This document shows, piece after piece, positions 7,494-16,393 of a DNA stretch of 51,278 nucleotides. The translations under genes were made by a program, and so were the position numbers. This stretch comes from Desulfobacteraceae bacterium UBA2174 (lineage in GTDB: Bacteria; Desulfobacterota; Desulfobacteria; Desulfobacterales; UBA2174), in contig DCWA01000003.1 of assembly GCA_002327445.1 (NCBI GenBank), forward strand, positions 1-51,278. Reading direction: 5' to 3'. The number at the start of each line of letters is the position of its first letter. Position 1 is the stretch's first letter. Under the pieces are notes generated by a model. That model did not search any database and had not been told where the DNA came from. It worked only from the letters and a program-made list of their open reading frames with translations.

Positions 7494-8444
7494 CTATTCG
7501 GCCTTGTAATCCTTGAGGTACTTGAAAAACTCCGAATCGGTGGACAGGACCATCGAGCTGTTCTGGTCCATGGCCTCCGTGTAAGTTTCCAACGTCTTGG
7601 TAAACGAGTAAAAATCCGGGTCCAGACCGTAGACCTCGGCGTAGAGTCGTGTTGCCTCTGCATCCGCCTTGCCCTTGACCTCCTGGGCGACGCGGTAGGC
7701 CTCGGAGGTGATTTCCTTCAAGTCGCGCTCCTTCTGTCCGAAGATCTTGCGCGCCTCCCCCTGTCCCTCGCTGCGGAACTTCTCGGCGATCTGCTTGCGC
7801 TCGGCGATCATCCGGGCGTAAACCGATTCCCGCACCTCTTCCACGTAGTTGATCCGCTTGAGCTTGACGTCAACCAGTTCGATGCCGAACTGGTTGAGCT
7901 TTGGCTGGGCCTGGGTGACGATGGCCTCGGTGATCTTTTCCCGCCCGGTGGTGATCATAAAGACCGAAACCGGAGGCCCTTCCTTCTCGATGTTTTCGAG
8001 ACCGACTTCGAAGGTATCGAGCCGGCGGTTAGTGCGCCGCACGGTTTCGATGAGGCGGTTTTCGGTGATCAGGTTGCGCACCGCGGGATCGATGATGTTG
8101 TCCAGACGGGCCTGGGCCCCCACCACGTTGTTCACCGTCTGAAAGAACTTGACCGGGTCGACGATCTTCCAGCGGGCGAAGGCGTCCACCCAGATATAGG
8201 TCTTGTCCAGCGTCGGAATCTGCCCCGGGTCGCCATCCCATTGCAGCAGGTTCTTGGGGAAATAGGTCGCCTGCTGAATCACCGGAAGCTTGAGATAAAG
8301 GCCGGGTTCGGTCTTGGGCTGGCCGACGACCTTGCCGAACTGGGTGATCACTACTTGCTCGGTCTCGTCAACCACATAGGCCGCCGTGAAAAAGAACAGC
8401 CCCACCACCACGACGGCGGCTACGATGATTCCCTTGAATTTCAT
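7494..8444 (-). CDS. hflC: HflC, SPFH/band-7 modulator of the FtsH protease
   Basis: A 316-residue SPFH (band 7) protein with a single N-terminal membrane segment (about residues 5-24) followed by the extracytoplasmic domain. Typical HflC features are the start MKFKGII...VVDETEQVVITQFGKVVG, the middle WVDAFARWKIVDPVKFF, and the segment VRESVYARMIAERKQIAEKFRSEGQGEA. It forms the cage complex HflKC around FtsH and limits its access to membrane substrates. The start overlaps the hflK stop by four bases (ATGA), showing translational coupling. Confidence 0.95.
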   Translation of the reverse strand: MKFKGIIVAAVVVVGLFFFTAAYVVDETEQVVITQFGKVVGQPKTEPGLYLKLPVIQQATYFPKNLLQWDGDPGQIPTLDKTYIWVDAFARWKIVDPVKFFQTVNNVVGAQARLDNIIDPAVRNLITENRLIETVRRTNRRLDTFEVGLENIEKEGPPVSVFMITTGREKITEAIVTQAQPKLNQFGIELVDVKLKRINYVEEVRESVYARMIAERKQIAEKFRSEGQGEARKIFGQKERDLKEITSEAYRVAQEVKGKADAEATRLYAEVYGLDPDFYSFTKTLETYTEAMDQNSSMVLSTDSEFFKYLKDYKAE

Positions 8445-9481
8445 TTTGACGGTTCCTCGACGGGCTTGGCGCCGATGTTGAGCAACGGCAGCACGTTTTT
8501 CTGATCGGCATCCAGGATGTATTTATGACCGATCCTGGGCAGCAACGCTTTCAAATTCTCCAGGTAGATCCGCCGTTTGGTGACATCCTTGGCCTTGATG
8601 TACTCCTCGTAGACCGACTGGAAGCGGGCCGTGTCGCCTTTGGCCTTGTTGACCACTTCCAGGGCGTAGCCTTCCGCGGCCCGAATCACTCGCTCGGCTT
8701 CGCCGCGCGCCTCCGGGATGGCCTTGTTGTAGTCCTCCCGGGCCTCGTAGATCATCCTCTCCTTCTCTTGGCCGGCCTGGTTGACCTCGTTGAAGGAGGG
8801 CTGGACCGGTCCGGGCACGTTGGTGCGCTTCATCTCGACGGTGACGACGTTGATGCCCGATTCGGCGTTGTCGAGTTCCCTTTGCAGCAATTGACGGGCC
8901 TCGACGGCGATCTCCTCGCGCTTGCTGATCACCTCGTTGATGCTGCGGTCCCCCACCACCAGCCGCATGCTGGCCTCGGACATGTCCTGGAGCAGACGCC
9001 GTACATCCTGGACCTTGAACAGGTAATTGTACGGATCGTTGATCCGGTATTGGACGATCCAGGGGACCAGGGCGACATTCAGATCCCCGGTGAGCATGAT
9101 GGACACCGAGGCGCCTTCGTCGTCCGAGCCGAACCGCACCCGGCCCTGCTCGTCGGTGGTCAAACCGAACTCCTCGGCATAGACACGCCTCACCTTCACC
9201 TTGGTCACCGTCTCGATGCCCGCCGGCAGCTTGAAATTCAAGCCCGGTTGGGTGGTGCGCACGTACTTGCCGAAGCGCTGCACAACCCCGACCTCGTCCA
9301 CCGCCACCGTGTAGAACATCGAGGTCCCCAGAATGAGCGCCGCCACCAGGATCAGCAGGAAGGGGCCGCCGGGAAACCGCAGGTTCTTGAATTTCTGCAG
9401 CAATTCATCCATCTGGGGCGGTACGGGGCCGCCGGTGCGCCGCTCCTGTTGCTCTTTCAGCTTTTCCCAATCCCAACTCAT
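8441..9481 (-). CDS. hflK: HflK, SPFH/band-7 partner of HflC
   Basis: A 346-residue partner of HflC. The N-terminus MSWDWEKLKEQQERRTGGPVP is a cytoplasmic stretch rich in Gly/Pro and charge, followed by a membrane helix (FLLILVAALILGTSMFYTVAV) and the SPFH domain with EVGVVQRFGKYVRTTQPGLN and YRINDPYNYLFKVQD. The long helical part with EARGEAERVIRAAEGYALEVVNKA supports HflK. The ATG at 9481 is chosen for the family start, with AAGGA upstream; the frame is open further but reads as non-homologous. First gene of hflKC, with its own promoter at 9583-9555. Confidence 0.95.
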   Translation of the reverse strand: MSWDWEKLKEQQERRTGGPVPPQMDELLQKFKNLRFPGGPFLLILVAALILGTSMFYTVAVDEVGVVQRFGKYVRTTQPGLNFKLPAGIETVTKVKVRRVYAEEFGLTTDEQGRVRFGSDDEGASVSIMLTGDLNVALVPWIVQYRINDPYNYLFKVQDVRRLLQDMSEASMRLVVGDRSINEVISKREEIAVEARQLLQRELDNAESGINVVTVEMKRTNVPGPVQPSFNEVNQAGQEKERMIYEAREDYNKAIPEARGEAERVIRAAEGYALEVVNKAKGDTARFQSVYEEYIKAKDVTKRRIYLENLKALLPRIGHKYILDADQKNVLPLLNIGAKPVEEPSK

Positions 9482-9554
9482 GATCCGCGCCGTTTCCTTC
9501 GGGTTAAGGGGCCGCTTGCTCAACCTGCCCCGGAAGTTATTGATATCGAATCTG

Positions 9555-9583
9555 AAATTAGATGAGCCGGGCAAGCAAGTCAA
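9555..9583 (-). promoter_or_regulatory. Sigma70-like promoter of hflKC
   Basis: On the minus strand TTGACT (9583-9578), a 17-base spacer and TAATTT (9560-9555), ending about 74 bases before the hflK start. Confidence 0.65.
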
Positions 9584-9608
9584 GGGTAAAACGCCCGGGG
9601 CATGCAAC

Positions 9609-9637
9609 TTGACAGAACCCGCCGAGGCCGATAGATC
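9609..9637 (+). promoter_or_regulatory. Possible promoter for the DciA-like gene
   Basis: TTGACA (9609-9614), a 17-base spacer and TAGATC (9632-9637). The -10 is weak, and the first ATG at 9644 falls about where transcription would begin. This would mean a leaderless message or a start at the next ATG, 9665. Confidence 0.35.
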
Positions 9638-9643
9638 AGGGCC

Positions 9644-9961
9644 ATGGACAGCGATTCCCCGCGAATGACGGCGCCGGTTCACATCGGCCGACTGCTTCAG
9701 GACACCTTGGAGCGCCTGTGCCGCAGCGGCGACAAGGTGCTGTTGGACATCTGCCGCCGCTGGGAAGAGCTGGTGGGACCGGTCATCGCCGCCAACTCCC
9801 GTCCCGTCGGCCTCAAGGACAATTTGCTGCTGGTGGACGTGGCCAGCAGCGTTTGGATGCAGCAGCTCCAGTTTCTCAAGGCCGAAATCATCGGGCGCAT
9901 CAACGCCGGTCTGCCGGAAGCGGCCATCGAGAAGATCCGTTTCAGAATCGCCCGGTCATGA
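9644..9961 (+). CDS. DUF721/DciA-like protein
   Basis: A 105-residue small protein of the DUF721 family, which includes DciA, the ancestral loader of the replicative helicase DnaB in bacteria without DnaC. Visible family features are the basic helical start, DICRRWEELVGPVIAANSRP and the strand/helix part LLVDVASSVWMQQLQFLKAEII. It is near the short end for the family. The start is uncertain between 9644 and 9665, as neither has a strong ribosome site. The stop overlaps the next gene by four bases (ATGA). It lies about 2.2 kb from dnaX, which fits but does not prove a replication role. Confidence 0.75.
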   Translation: MDSDSPRMTAPVHIGRLLQDTLERLCRSGDKVLLDICRRWEELVGPVIAANSRPVGLKDNLLLVDVASSVWMQQLQFLKAEIIGRINAGLPEAAIEKIRFRIARS

Positions 9962-10689
9962 AAGACATCAGCTGCGACACGTTTCTCGACGGCCGCCTCA
10001 AGGTGAAGCAGCACCGGGAAGGATACCGCTTTTCCCTCGACAGCGCATTGCTGGCCGCCTTCGCCCGTTTCCAGCCGGCGGACCGGATCGTCGACCTCGG
10101 CACCGGCTGCGGCATCGTCGCCCTCATGGCGGCGCTGCTGCACCCGGACATCTCCGCGGTGGGCGTTGAAATCCAGCCGAACCTCGCCGCCCTGGCCCGC
10201 GCCAACGCCGCCGACAACGGCCTGACGGACCGGGTGGTGGTCATCGAAGGCGACCTGCGAAAGCTGAAGCGCCGGGCTGTCGGCCCCGTCGATCACGTCC
10301 TCGCCAATCCGCCTTATCACCGGCACGGCACCGGTCGCCTCAACCCCGACGACGAGAAAGCGGCGGCCCGGCATGAAATCCTCGCCGCGCTCCAGGATTT
10401 CATCGCCGCCGGCCGTCGCTTGCTGGACCTCGGAGGGCGCTTTTCCGCCGTTTTCCCGGCCGAGCGGGGAGTGGATCTGGTCTGTGGCCTGCGCCAGGCC
10501 GGCCTGGAACCCAAGCGCATGCGCCTCGTCCATCCCCACCCCGGGGCCGGGGCCGGGCATCTGCTCGTGGAGGCCGTGCGCGGCGCAGGGCCAGGCCTGC
10601 GCATCGAACCGCCGCTCTTCGTCCGCCAATGCGCCGAAGGCGCCTATCACCCGGAGGTGGCGGCGATCCTGAGCCCTTCCGACCCATGA
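9958..10689 (+). CDS. TrmN6/YfiC-like adenine-N6 methyltransferase
   Basis: A 243-residue class I SAM-dependent methyltransferase. SAM-binding motif I is VDLGTGCGIVALMAAL and motif II is VGVEIQPNLAALARANA. The catalytic N6-adenine motif is NPPYHRHGTGRLN, where NPPY marks N6-adenine or N5-glutamine methylation. The early FLDGRLKVKQHREGYRFSLDSALLAAF is typical of the YfiC (TrmN6) group, which methylates A37 of tRNA1(Val). It begins within the DciA-like stop codon (ATGA overlap). The likely substrate is tRNA, by family; two tRNA genes lie downstream, which may be coincidence. Confidence 0.85.
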   Translation: MKDISCDTFLDGRLKVKQHREGYRFSLDSALLAAFARFQPADRIVDLGTGCGIVALMAALLHPDISAVGVEIQPNLAALARANAADNGLTDRVVVIEGDLRKLKRRAVGPVDHVLANPPYHRHGTGRLNPDDEKAAARHEILAALQDFIAAGRRLLDLGGRFSAVFPAERGVDLVCGLRQAGLEPKRMRLVHPHPGAGAGHLLVEAVRGAGPGLRIEPPLFVRQCAEGAYHPEVAAILSPSDP

Positions 10690-10722
10690 GGGATATTTGC
10701 CGTTCTTGCCGCCCCGGGCGCC

Positions 10723-10752
10723 TTGACAGGACCTGAAGAAACCGGGTAAAGA
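10723..10752 (+). promoter_or_regulatory. Possible promoter of tRNA-Ser(CGA)
   Basis: TTGACA (10723-10728), an 18-base spacer and TAAAGA (10747-10752), ending 28 bases before the mature tRNA start. The -10 is a weak match. Confidence 0.4.
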
Positions 10753-10780
10753 GGGCATCTGTCAACGAGCAACGGTTTGC

Positions 10781-10874
10781 GGAGAGGTGGCCGAGCGGCT
10801 GAAGGCCCCGCTCTCGAAAAGCGGTATCCTGGCTAAAACCGGGATCGTGGGTTCGAATCCCACCCTCTCCGCCA
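10781..10874 (+). tRNA. tRNA-Ser (anticodon CGA)
   Basis: A 94-nt class II tRNA. The acceptor GGAGAGG pairs with CCTCTCC, followed by G and an encoded CCA. The anticodon stem CCGCT/AGCGG encloses loop CTCGAAA (anticodon CGA, reading UCG). A long variable arm (TATCCTGGCTAAAACCGGGA) and T-loop GGTTCGAATCC are clear. Confidence 0.97.
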
Positions 10875-11312
10875 TTTTCTTCAATCATTTCGGTCTTGCC
10901 ACCCTGGCGATAAAGTGGCAACAGGAACGAGCCTCATCCGGGGTGCCCCGCCGCCACTTTTCCCTCGTTTCCTTCCGCAACCTTGATAACGTCTTAAAAA
11001 ACCCGAAAATAGCCATTGTCATTCCGAATAGCCATTGTCATTCCGAGGAGATTGCGACGAGGAATCTCAAGCATTTGTTATTATTATACATTTCGTTTTA
11101 CAAAGAGATCCCTCGCTGCGCTCGGGATGACAATTCGGATTTTTTACGAAGGCATCAACCTTGGCACGCCGAAGCAGCCGGCGCCTGCGGTTCCGCAAAA
11201 ACCTTCGTGGTAGCGAAGAATGACTCCGAAGTTGTCGGTTACTACAGCCTGACTGTCAGTCAGGTGAAGCCGGACGGGGAGCCGACCCGTCTGAGCAAAG
11301 GCAAAGGTCGAA
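10875..11312. other. 438-bp gap with repeats and no convincing gene
   Basis: Between tRNA-Ser(CGA) and the hypothetical ORF, no reading frame looks like a protein. The stretch is AT-richer than its surroundings around 11010-11150 and contains the palindromic element described separately. The rest (11140-11312) has no feature I can name. Confidence 0.6.
11009..11134. repeat. Palindromic MITE/REP-like element with a partial duplication
   Basis: An imperfect ~100-bp palindrome runs from ATTGTCATTCCGAG (11035-11048) to CTCGGGATGACAAT (11121-11134). Inner arms include GAGGAATCTC on the left and GAGATCCCTCGC on the right, around an AT-rich centre. Its left tip is duplicated: AATAGCCATTGTCATTCCGA occurs at about 11009-11028 and again at 11027-11046. 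It encodes nothing. This shape is that of short non-autonomous dispersed repeats found in many bacterial genomes. Confidence 0.75.
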
Positions 11313-11765
11313 TCAGGAGGGGGACGACGCCACTCCGCACATGCAGGTGGAAAAAGCGTTTTTTTCTTCTTTGTCGATGCGGTGCCAGCCTTCCTCACGC
11401 AGGAATTTGTCCGCCATCTGGCGCTCGGCCTCGAACACCAGAAAATCGACGCCCTCGTTGCCCCTGAAACGATTCGTGTCGCCCGCCGGCCACAACAGGC
11501 CGTTGTGGTGGACCGCCACGGCGATGAGGCCGTTTCCCGGATAGTGCGGCAGCAGCCCTTTTCGGAAACCGCCTTCGCCCTTTTCCCCCGGTTGCCAGCG
11601 CTGCAAGTACACCTGACCGGCGTTGAGGCGCCGGTTCCAGAGGGCCACGTCCGCGTTGGTGCCGAAAGCGATTTCCGCGCCGGCATGATGGAGCATCTTG
11701 GCCGTCAGGGACTGGCTATCGCTCTTGAGGGTGCAGTAGAGCAGGATCTCCTCAATTCGCGTCAA
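11313..11765 (-). CDS. Hypothetical protein, possibly a remnant
   Basis: A 150-residue reading frame with ordinary composition for a cytoplasmic protein, including GAEIAFGTNADVALWNRRLN and GEGGFRKGLLPHYPGNGLIAV. I do not recognise a family, and no motif, signal peptide or membrane segment is seen. The only upstream start is a TTG at 11765 with a poor ribosome site; the next is an ATG at 11696 (MLHHAGAEIAF). The last residues (STCMCGVASSPS) look unlike a natural end. It sits alone between two tRNA-Ser genes near a repeat element, so it may be a decayed or foreign gene. Confidence 0.4.
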   Translation of the reverse strand: MTRIEEILLYCTLKSDSQSLTAKMLHHAGAEIAFGTNADVALWNRRLNAGQVYLQRWQPGEKGEGGFRKGLLPHYPGNGLIAVAVHHNGLLWPAGDTNRFRGNEGVDFLVFEAERQMADKFLREEGWHRIDKEEKNAFSTCMCGVASSPS

Positions 11766-11951
11766 CTGGCGGATGACTTCTTATAGATCCGAACCCGCGC
11801 CGATGGCAATCCCCGCAGCGGTCGACGCCGGTTGCCGCGGGGCCTTGCGGGTTGACTTCGGCGGCGGGAAAGAGTAAGGGAAAACTCCGCCGTCCACCCG
11901 GAACCCCCGGGAAACGGCGGCTGCGGAAAATCGGGATACCGGCAATGCCGC

Positions 11952-12045
11952 GGAGAGATGACCGAGCTGGCCGAAGGTGCACGACTGGAAATCGTGTGTG
12001 CTGTCAAAAGCGGCACCGAGGGTTCGAATCCCTCTCTCTCCGCCA
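11952..12045 (+). tRNA. tRNA-Ser (anticodon GGA)
   Basis: A 94-nt class II tRNA with acceptor GGAGAGA/TCTCTCC and encoded GCCA. The anticodon stem CACGA/TCGTG encloses loop CTGGAAA (anticodon GGA, reading UCC/UCU). It has a long variable arm and T-loop GGTTCGAATCC. It lies 145 bases upstream of dnaX, a common arrangement. Confidence 0.97.
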
Positions 12046-12190
12046 TCCTTTTGCGCGGATCGCAGGCCGCCGGCGCCACCCGCCCGCATTCACGGCAGAC
12101 CACCATGCTGCCGGCGCCGGTGCCCGCGGCGCCTTGACCGCCCCGTTTCTCCGAGTACCGCCCGCAATCTTCTGGCACTGAGCCGAAACG

Positions 12191-13842
<1,652 letters not shown>

Positions 13843-13846
<4 letters not shown>

Positions 13847-14151
13847 AAAACCTGGGCAACATGGTCAAGCAGGCCCAAAAGCTCCAAACGCAAATGGTCA
13901 AGCTCCAGGAGGAACTGGCCGAACGGACCGTGACGGCCAGCTCAGGTGGCGGCATGGTGCAGGTGGTGGCCAACGGCCGCCCCCAGATCGTATCGGTGTC
14001 CATTGAAAGGGAAGTGGTGGACCCGGAGGACGTGGAGATGCTGCAAGACTTGATCCTGGCGGCGGTCAACGATGCCCTGAACAAAAGCCAGGAGATGGTA
14101 TCGAGCGAGATGAACAAACTCACCGGCGGAATGAAGCTGCCCGGCTTCTGA
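13843..14151 (+). CDS. ebfC: YbaB/EbfC nucleoid-associated protein
   Basis: A 102-residue dimeric DNA-binding protein of the YbaB/EbfC family. Visible features are the helical N-terminus KNLGNMVKQAQKLQTQMVK, the central strand region TVTASSGGGMVQVVANGRPQ and the conserved VDPEDVEMLQDLILAAVNDAL. It starts inside the dnaX stop (ATGA), which implies coupling, and is followed 32 bases later by recR. The dnaX-ybaB-recR order is widely conserved. It probably shapes DNA or assists recombination; no enzyme activity is expected. Confidence 0.95.
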
Positions 14152-14183
14152 GCGGGAAACCGCCAGATGGAGAACCCCGTATC

Positions 14184-14783
14184 GTGAGTTATTACCCCCC
14201 CACGATCATCGAGCTGATCCGCCGCATCGCCAAGCTGCCCGGCATCGGCGAAAAGACGGCGGAACGTCTCACCCTGTACCTCATCGGCGCCTCGCGCGCC
14301 GAAGTCGAACAGTTGGCGCGAGCCTTGCTGGCCGTCAAGGAGAAGACCAGGACCTGCCGCCAGTGCTTCGGTCTGAGCGACGAAGAATTGTGCCCCGTCT
14401 GCGCCGACCCGGCCCGCAACAACGGCCAGATCTGCGTGGTGGAACAGGCCACGGACATGGTGGCCATCGAAAAAAGTGGCGCCTTCCGGGGCCGCTACCA
14501 CATCCTTCAGGGCGCACTGGCGCCCATGGACGGGGTGGGGCCGGAGAACCTGCGCATCGCGGAACTGCGCCGAAGGCTGGAAAACGGAGGTGTGGAGGAG
14601 GTCATTCTCGCCACCAGCCCCACGGTGGCCGGAGACGCCACGGCCGCCTACCTTGCCCGCATCCTCGCCGGCCCATCCCTGCGCATCAGCCGCATTGCCT
14701 GCGGGGTACCCGTCGGCGGGGACCTCAAGTTCATCGACCAAGCCACCCTGAAACGGGCACTGGACGGACGCCATGGCATTTGA
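14184..14783 (+). CDS. recR: Recombination protein RecR
   Basis: A 199-residue RecFOR-pathway protein that helps load RecA at gaps. The helix-hairpin-helix LPGIGEKTAERL sits at about 18-29, the zinc finger uses C58, C61, C70 and C73, and the Toprim domain spans about 80-175 (ICVVEQATDMVAIEKSG, then YHILQGALAPMDGVGPENL). The start is a GTG at 14184. It is in the dnaX operon, and its 3' end overlaps the next gene by 11 bases. Confidence 0.97.
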   Translation: MSYYPPTIIELIRRIAKLPGIGEKTAERLTLYLIGASRAEVEQLARALLAVKEKTRTCRQCFGLSDEELCPVCADPARNNGQICVVEQATDMVAIEKSGAFRGRYHILQGALAPMDGVGPENLRIAELRRRLENGGVEEVILATSPTVAGDATAAYLARILAGPSLRISRIACGVPVGGDLKFIDQATLKRALDGRHGI

Positions 14784-15189
14784 CGCCGACGACCTGTTTC
14801 AATGCCAGCGCTGTGGCCAGTGCTGCCGGGGTTTCGGGGGCACCTACGTCACCCCGGCCGACATCGAGGCCATCGCCGCCTACCTCGGCTGTCCGGTGGC
14901 GGATTTTCGCGCCCGCTACCTGTGCGGCACCGGCGACCGGCCGCTGCTGGCGCAGCGCAGCGACGGCTACTGCATCTTCTGGGAGGATCTGTGCACGATC
15001 CACCCGGTCAAACCGCTCATGTGCAGGCGCTGGCCCTTCATCCCGGCCGTGTTGAAAGATGTGGCCAACTGGCACGCCATGGCCACCACCTGCCCCGGCA
15101 TGCGCACCGACATTCCCGACGAAACGATCCGCGCCGTGGTGGCCCGTGTCCTGGCGCGGGAATCCACCGCCGAAGACGACGCCCCGTAA
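14773..15189 (+). CDS. YkgJ-family cysteine-cluster protein
   Basis: A 138-residue protein of the YkgJ/UPF0153 family, thought to bind zinc or an Fe-S cluster. It starts with the cluster FQCQRCGQCCRGFGG (C11, C14, C17, C18), followed by YCIFWEDLCTIHPVKPLMCRRWPF and a later TTCPGM, typical spacing for the family. It overlaps recR by 11 bases and so is likely translated from the same message. Its biochemical role is unknown; the overlap suggests co-expression with DNA maintenance genes rather than a direct role. Confidence 0.9.
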   Translation: MAFDADDLFQCQRCGQCCRGFGGTYVTPADIEAIAAYLGCPVADFRARYLCGTGDRPLLAQRSDGYCIFWEDLCTIHPVKPLMCRRWPFIPAVLKDVANWHAMATTCPGMRTDIPDETIRAVVARVLARESTAEDDAP

Positions 15190-15213
15190 CCCCCGGTTCG
15201 CGATTTGTTTTGA

Positions 15214-15483
15214 TCAGGCCCGGCGCCAGGCCGAGGTGGGCGAAATTCGGTATTCGCCGGCCGGATCGGTGGTTTCGAGAATGGCGCGCTCGACCAGATC
15301 GGCCAGAGCCCGGTCCAAGGTGTCGGGATCGGCATTCCAGACCTGGAGGAGGCCGGATCGCGTCACCGGATGCCCCTCGTCGGCCAGAGCGCAGCAGAGC
15401 AGATAGGCGGAAATGGTTTCGACAGCCAGACCCAGCTTGAAAATCCGCTGGTCCATCTGGGCGTTGGGAAGGGATGCAGCCAT
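15214..15483 (-). CDS. Small winged-helix-like protein of unknown role
   Basis: An 89-residue protein starting at an ATG with a near-perfect AAGGAG site. The pattern of helices with SAYLLCCALADEGHPVTRSGLLQVW, DTLDRALADLVERAILE and a final beta-like GEYRI resembles a winged helix-turn-helix. The reading is a fold guess, not a family match. It is convergent with ykgJ and divergent from the racemase-like gene, with 87 bases between their starts. It could regulate that neighbour; there is no direct evidence. The frame is open further upstream but without homology-like sequence. Confidence 0.6.
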   Translation of the reverse strand: MAASLPNAQMDQRIFKLGLAVETISAYLLCCALADEGHPVTRSGLLQVWNADPDTLDRALADLVERAILETTDPAGEYRISPTSAWRRA

Positions 15484-15570
15484 GAGTCTCCTTGATACGG
15501 GCGTGAAACGGTTGCCGGCGGCGCGCCCCACCGATGATCGCCAGGGGTGCGACGCACTCGGGATGCGACA

Positions 15571-16368
15571 ATGATGCAAACGACCCCTGCCCCTGTCAAG
15601 ATCGGCATTCTCGACGCCGACCTGGGCGGATTGCCGCTGGCGGCGGCCATCTCGTCCCGCTGGCCGCAACTGCCCGTCTGCTACCTGGCCGATACTGCCC
15701 ACAGGCCCATCGGCGAGCGAAGCCCGCGTCTGGTGCGCCGGCAAATCGGCCTATGCCTCGACGGTCTCCGCCAACAAGGAGCTGACCTCATCCTTCTGGC
15801 CAGCCAGACCATGGCCGCCTTGCGGGAAGGTTCTCCGGTGGCCGAACCTGGCGTCGTCGACCCGCTCCCCCTCGCCGCCGCCGCGGCCGCCGAAGCCTCG
15901 CCGAGCGGCCGCATCGGTGTCATCGCCAGTCGTGCCACGGTGGATAGTGGCGCCTATCCGCGCCTCATCGAAGCCATCCGGCCGGAAGCCCGGGTGCACG
16001 CCGCCGCCGCGCCCCTGCTTGGGCCGCTGTTGGACGCCGGACGGGAAAACAGCCCGGAAGGCCGATTGATCGTCAAGAAATACCTCCACCGGCTCAAGGT
16101 GCGCCAGGTGGACACCCTGATTCTCGGCGCAAGCGCGTGCAGCCGGATCGCCCCCCTGATCCAGCGAAAGATCGGCCCGCGCGTGCGGCTCGTCGATCCA
16201 CTGTCACTGGCCCTGGAACGGTTGGCCCACCGGCTCGGCCCGTGGCCGCCCTCCTCCGAATTGGCCGTCTCTCTTCGTTTGCTGGTTACCGACGCCGGCC
16301 CTGCCGTCACGGAAACCATCCAGCGCGTCCTGCGACGGCGGGTCGATCCGGTGCAAATCCGGCTTTGA
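15571..16368 (+). CDS. Glutamate-racemase-like protein lacking catalytic cysteines
   Basis: A 265-residue protein with the whole Asp/Glu racemase (MurI) scaffold: IGILDADLGGLPLAAAI (usual IGVFDSGVGGL), YLADTAHRPIGERSP (usual YxGDTARxPYGxKS), RIGVIASRATVDSGAY and DTLILGASACSRIAPLI. Both catalytic cysteines are replaced: the usual ACNT is ASQT (Ser78), and the usual GCTHYP is GASACS (Ala187, with a shifted Cys190). Asp15 remains. It is therefore unlikely to racemise glutamate by the two-cysteine mechanism. It may be a regulator, a binding protein or a new activity. The start is uncertain among a GTG (15547) and ATGs (15571, 15574). Confidence 0.8.
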   Translation: MMQTTPAPVKIGILDADLGGLPLAAAISSRWPQLPVCYLADTAHRPIGERSPRLVRRQIGLCLDGLRQQGADLILLASQTMAALREGSPVAEPGVVDPLPLAAAAAAEASPSGRIGVIASRATVDSGAYPRLIEAIRPEARVHAAAAPLLGPLLDAGRENSPEGRLIVKKYLHRLKVRQVDTLILGASACSRIAPLIQRKIGPRVRLVDPLSLALERLAHRLGPWPPSSELAVSLRLLVTDAGPAVTETIQRVLRRRVDPVQIRL

Positions 16369-16393
16369 CCCCGGGATGCGTTGCATCCTTCCT

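Noticed and set aside
11144..11686. Alternative minus-strand frame in the hypothetical locus
   Set aside because: Arg/Ser/Thr/Cys-rich and unlike protein; the frame of 11313-11765 looks more natural, though still weak.
10781..12045. Phage-type attachment duplication of a tRNA-Ser end
   Set aside because: The similarity of the two tRNA 3' ends is explained by both being full serine tRNAs; no integrase is present.
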